Positions 43,360 to 45,365 of a DNA stretch of 45,365 nucleotides are shown piece after piece. The notes under the pieces were generated by a model. It had not been told where the DNA came from. It ran no database searches and worked only from the letters and a program-made list of their open reading frames with translations. Source of the stretch: an uncultured Mailhella sp. Lineage in GTDB: Bacteria; Desulfobacterota; Desulfovibrionia; Desulfovibrionales; Desulfovibrionaceae. The stretch covers positions 1-45,365 of the forward strand of contig NZ_CANRLT010000011.1 of assembly GCF_947631555.1 (NCBI RefSeq). The letters run 5' to 3'. The translations under genes were made by a program, and so were the position numbers. How positions within the stretch are numbered: position 1 is the stretch's first letter; every line of letters starts with the position of its first letter.

Positions 43360-43426
43360 ACGGCGGCGCGTCTCCCTGATGCCTGTCCCTGCGGACAGGC
43401 GTCCGGAGAAGTGCCGCCGTTTTGTC
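43360..43426 (+). terminator. Strong nested terminator of the FadL-family gene
   Basis: Outer stem ACGGCGGC/GCCGCCGT encloses an inner perfect hairpin GCCTGTCC-CTGC-GGACAGGC, and TTTTG follows. It lies 22 bases after the stop codon. Confidence 0.8.
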
Positions 43427-43702
43427 ATAATGAGGCCGTCAGGAGTGACGAGATATGCTGAAATCTGGGGATGAAACGGGGGAAAACGCTGAGAGACAAG
43501 GCCTGTGCGTGGAAAGGACACCGGGCTGGAGGGAGACTGAACGCCGTGACCGAGCTGCCGGACAGGGAAGCAAGGCTTTTCAGGGCGAGGGCTGTGTCGG
43601 TCTCAAGCCATAAAGATGAAGAGAGGACAGATTCCCTCTGGTCAGGAAAGAAAATTGGAGAGAAGCAGAAACAGGGGAAGCAGTGGCCGCGCAGGCAGGC
43701 GT
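43427..43702. other. Intergenic region between convergent FadL-family and NlpC/P60 genes
   Basis: No gene with a supported start is seen. The stretch is the 3' side of both flanking genes, so no promoter is needed here. Confidence 0.4.
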
Positions 43703-44209
43703 TCAGCGCCGCACGATACGCCGTCCGCTCACATAGTAGCGTCGCCAGTAGGAGGTGTTCAGGGATTCCACCCGAACTTTGGCGCGGGGTTTGGGACTGT
43801 GCACGAAGTTGTTCTTTCCGGTATAGATGCCCGTGTGGTAGCCGGAACGCGGGATGCGGAAGACCACGATGTCCCCGGGGCGCAGGTTGGCGCGGCCTAC
43901 CTTGCTGCCCGCACTGGCCTGATCCTTGCTGAGCCTGGGGACTTTGACGCCATGCCTGCCATAGGACCAGAAGACAAGCCCGGAACAGTCGAAGCCCCGG
44001 GGCGAGGCGCCGCCTGTGACGTAGGGGCGGCCGACCTGGGTCAGGGCGGTCTGAGCGATGGCTGCGCTCGTACTTGTATAGCCGCGCTGAGCCTGCGCCG
44101 AAGAGCGGACGTTTTGCTTGCCGCAGCCGGAGAGCAGAGCCAGGGCGAGGCAGAGAAGCAGGAACAGGAGCGGCCGGAACAGGGCGGGGCGGTCAGTCGG
44201 TACGGTCAT
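43703..44209 (-). CDS. NlpC/P60-family lipoprotein peptidase
   Basis: 168 residues. Lipoprotein signal with lipobox LLSGC (Cys ~29), a short linker, then the NlpC/P60 domain: catalytic Cys in RGFDCSGLVFW (~75), His in SGYHTGIYTG (~122) and third polar residue in NFVHSPKP. It would cut peptidoglycan stem peptides (D-Glu to diamino acid) from the outer-membrane or periplasmic side. Length fits the Spr/MepS type. A promoter-like pair precedes it by about 33 bases. Confidence 0.92.
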   Translation of the reverse strand: MTVPTDRPALFRPLLFLLLCLALALLSGCGKQNVRSSAQAQRGYTSTSAAIAQTALTQVGRPYVTGGASPRGFDCSGLVFWSYGRHGVKVPRLSKDQASAGSKVGRANLRPGDIVVFRIPRSGYHTGIYTGKNNFVHSPKPRAKVRVESLNTSYWRRYYVSGRRIVRR

Positions 44210-44241
44210 GACAAGCGAGGTCTCGCAAGGAAATTTTTTTC

Positions 44242-44270
44242 ATCCTAGAGTATCTGGAAATAATTTGCAA
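44242..44270 (-). promoter_or_regulatory. Candidate promoter of the NlpC/P60 gene
   Basis: On the minus strand TTGCAA (44270-44265), a 17-base spacer and TAGGAT (44247-44242). The first of three TATCTGRAAATAA-like repeats (44251-44263) lies in the spacer. Confidence 0.45.
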
Positions 44271-44627
44271 GAAGCAAAAGAGAAGGAAAGTTTATGGCAC
44301 AGGTAAAATGGTATCTGAAAATAAAATTCCTTATATCTGAAAAATAAAGAAATTATATATGAATTTGTGCGTTATGGTATCAGTTATCTCATTTAAAAAG
44401 GGCAATACTACCGTTTTATAAAAATGATATTTTGAGAAGATGAAGAGTTTTGTTTGCAAGGTATTCGCTGTCTTCCGCCGGCAACAGGAACTTTCTGGAA
44501 GTTCCGCGTTACTTGCTCTGATTTTTATGCATGGTTTCTGGCATTCCGAAATCCGGCCAGATCATTGGCAAGCCCCCGGCAGGCTCCCTTGCTGCTTGAA
44601 GAAGGGAATCTGCACGAGAAGAGGACT
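44271..44627. other. AT-rich intergenic region, no gene seen
   Basis: AT-rich up to about 44450, far more than the neighbours. It has two more TATCTGAAAATAA-like repeats at 44312 and 44334. A 17-codon plus-strand frame at 44294 (MAQVKWYLKIKF...) follows GAAGGAAAG, but is too short to call. A longer plus frame from 44440 would run through the SRP RNA gene and is rejected. Confidence 0.4.
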
Positions 44628-44667
44628 GAGAAAACAGGAAGGGCGCAGGCATGAACCTGCGCCCTTC
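44628..44667 (-). terminator. Terminator of the SRP RNA gene
   Basis: GAAGGGCGCAGG and CCTGCGCCCTTC form a 12-bp perfect stem with a 6-base loop. On the minus strand CTGTTTTCTC follows, and the hairpin begins directly after the RNA. Confidence 0.9.
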
Positions 44668-44668
44668 T

Positions 44669-44753
44669 GGGAACCGGACACCCGGCAGCAACCGTTACCG
44701 TTGCTTCCTTTCGGACCTGGCGGGGTTGGCGGCGCAACCGCCGCCCGGTTCCC
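44669..44753 (-). ncRNA. ffs: 4.5S/SRP RNA, small bacterial type
   Basis: On the minus strand the conserved domain IV reads CCAGGTCCGAAAGGAAGCAAC, split here as CCAGGTCC, GAAAGGAAGCAAC: the symmetric loop and GNRA-like tip bound by Ffh. The 5' end GGGAACCGG pairs with the 3' end CCGGTTCCC. The RNA with Ffh forms the signal recognition particle that targets nascent membrane proteins to FtsY. Exact ends were set by the closing stem. Confidence 0.95.
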
Positions 44754-44766
44754 AATGTGTGAAAAT

Positions 44767-44795
44767 ACCATAGTCTGCCCCGTCGGTCTTGTCAA
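44767..44795 (-). promoter_or_regulatory. Sigma-70 type promoter of the SRP RNA gene
   Basis: On the minus strand TTGACA (44795-44790, perfect -35), a 17-base spacer and TATGGT (44772-44767), about 13 bases before the RNA 5' end. Confidence 0.8.
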
Positions 44796-45113
44796 GGCCG
44801 GGAACGGCGGAAGCGTATCGTTTCAGAGACCGCTTACGGAAAGAACGCCGTTCAGGGCGATAGGGCCGTATCCGGCCTGAAGATCGGAGTCCATGAAGGT
44901 GACAAGATTGAAGTGTTACCCTTAAGACGTGAACGTTTTGTCTGTCCAGGGAGCATCCTTTCAGGAGAGGCATTTTTTAAGAACGGCCCCTCTGCGGGTT
45001 CTTTTTACGGGGTTCATCCTCACTGCGCACGGGGAGATTGAAGGCGCGGGTGTGGAAAATCTGCAAAAAAAGAGCTTGCCAACGCGCCCTCTTTTTTATA
45101 GAAAGACACCTGT
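44796..45113. other. Intergenic region between ffs and tRNA-Leu(GAG), no protein gene
   Basis: No coding frame is supported. It contains an orphan plus-strand terminator-like hairpin at 44979-45006. A weak promoter pair for the tRNA is TTGCCA (45076) and TATAGA (45097), with a short 15-base spacer. Confidence 0.45.
44979..45006 (+). terminator. Orphan terminator-like hairpin
   Basis: AAGAAC and GTTCTT flank a GC-rich centre (GGCCCCTCTGCGG), and TTTTTAC follows on the plus strand. No plus-strand gene ends here. Confidence 0.5.
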
Positions 45114-45198
45114 GCCCAGATGGTGGAATTGGTAGACACGCTATCTTGAGGTGGTAGTGCCAACTGGCGTGGGAGTTCGAGTCTCCCTCTGGGCACCA
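45114..45198 (+). tRNA. tRNA-Leu(GAG)
   Basis: Acceptor GCCCAGA (45114-45120) pairs with TCTGGGC (45188-45194), then A and encoded CCA. Anticodon stem CTATC/GGTAG encloses TTGAGGT, with anticodon GAG at 45148-45150. A long variable arm marks leucine class II. It is very similar in order to E. coli tRNA-Leu(GAG). Confidence 0.97.
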
Positions 45199-45225
45199 CC
45201 CAACAGTCCAAAATGGTTCATAGAA

Positions 45226-45265
45226 GGCCGAAATCACTAAGGAAAATGTGGTTTCGGTCATTTTT
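45226..45265 (+). terminator. Terminator of tRNA-Leu(GAG)
   Basis: GGCCGAAATCAC pairs with GTGGTTTCGGTC (two G-T wobbles) and ATTTTTGG follows. Confidence 0.75.
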
Positions 45266-45297
45266 GGTTAAACGTCCCCTAGCTAGGTTGATATGCA

Positions 45298-45357
45298 CCC
45301 CATCAGGTGGACAAAGTAAGAAAGCCCCGCTAGGCTGAACTTTGTAAACAGATGGGG
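45298..45357. mobile_element. Nested hairpin, possible end of an insertion sequence at the window edge
   Basis: Three nested stems: CCCCATC/GATGGGG (outer), ACAAAGT/ACTTTGT (middle) and AGCC/GGCT (inner). The left side, CACCCCATCAGGTGGACA, resembles IS3-type terminal repeats of the form TG...CCCC...TTGGACA, so an element may begin here and run out of the window. No transposase sequence is visible. A transcribed hairpin or other repeat is the alternative. Confidence 0.35.
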
Positions 45358-45365
45358 ATTTGTAT

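Noticed and set aside
44440-44880. Plus-strand open frame of 146 codons
   Set aside because: Runs through the SRP RNA gene, its terminator and promoter on the other strand; no ribosome binding site.
1-45365. CRISPR array or rRNA operon
   Set aside because: No regularly spaced direct repeats with unique spacers and no 16S/23S/5S sequence were seen.

Overview
The window looks like chromosome of a delta-type sulfate reducer relative (Desulfovibrionaceae, possibly a gut genus). The grounds are a high-GC backbone with the order tRNA-Leu, tig, clpP, clpX, lon, a system-I cytochrome c maturation operon whose CcmE carries a C-x3-Y heme site, and RNase E, MutL, MnmE and RlmN of that general style. 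The genus is an inference.

Region 1 (1-13.9 kb) is accessory DNA. It opens with the 3' end of an IS1595-type transposase and its terminal repeat, then a decayed stretch, a stand-alone DUF234-type ATPase under a palindrome, and then the most interesting locus of the window. This is a tightly packed five-gene operon on the minus strand (13770 to 2551): an SF1 helicase with a C-terminal DUF559/Vsr-like nuclease domain, a membrane-anchored coiled-coil protein, a membrane-anchored coiled-coil McrB-like AAA+ NTPase, a DUF2357/McrC-like protein whose nuclease site looks eroded, and a divergent Hsp70/actin-fold protein. I read it as an anti-phage, type IV restriction-like system related to the coiled-coil McrBC (CoCoNuT-like) group. 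It may be a new or little-described variant. No methyltransferase is present.

Region 2 (14.4-25.7 kb, minus strand) is housekeeping: an RRM RNA-binding protein, mutL with the endonuclease motif, a DEDDy 3'-5' exonuclease, and mnmE joined to a ccmE-F-A-B-C-D-TPR operon by overlapping genes. A DUF21/CBS membrane protein lies upstream. The 44-residue ccmD was found by reading the gap between ccmC and the TPR gene.

Region 3 (25.8-36.3 kb, plus strand) holds tRNA-Leu(UAG), the protein quality-control cluster tig-clpP-clpX-lon, and then a metallo-beta-lactamase-fold hydrolase, a flavin reductase-like protein, comF, dus and rlmN.

Region 4 (36.3-45.4 kb) holds a small anchored helical protein, RNase E with an unusual 470-residue N-terminal extension (in an operon with a metallophosphoesterase), pgeF/yfiH, a FadL-type outer-membrane protein with a strong terminator, an NlpC/P60 lipoprotein, the 4.5S SRP RNA gene with promoter and terminator, and tRNA-Leu(GAG). 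Immediately after that tRNA and its terminator the window ends in a nested hairpin that resembles the end of an insertion sequence. Both edges therefore touch mobile-element sequence.
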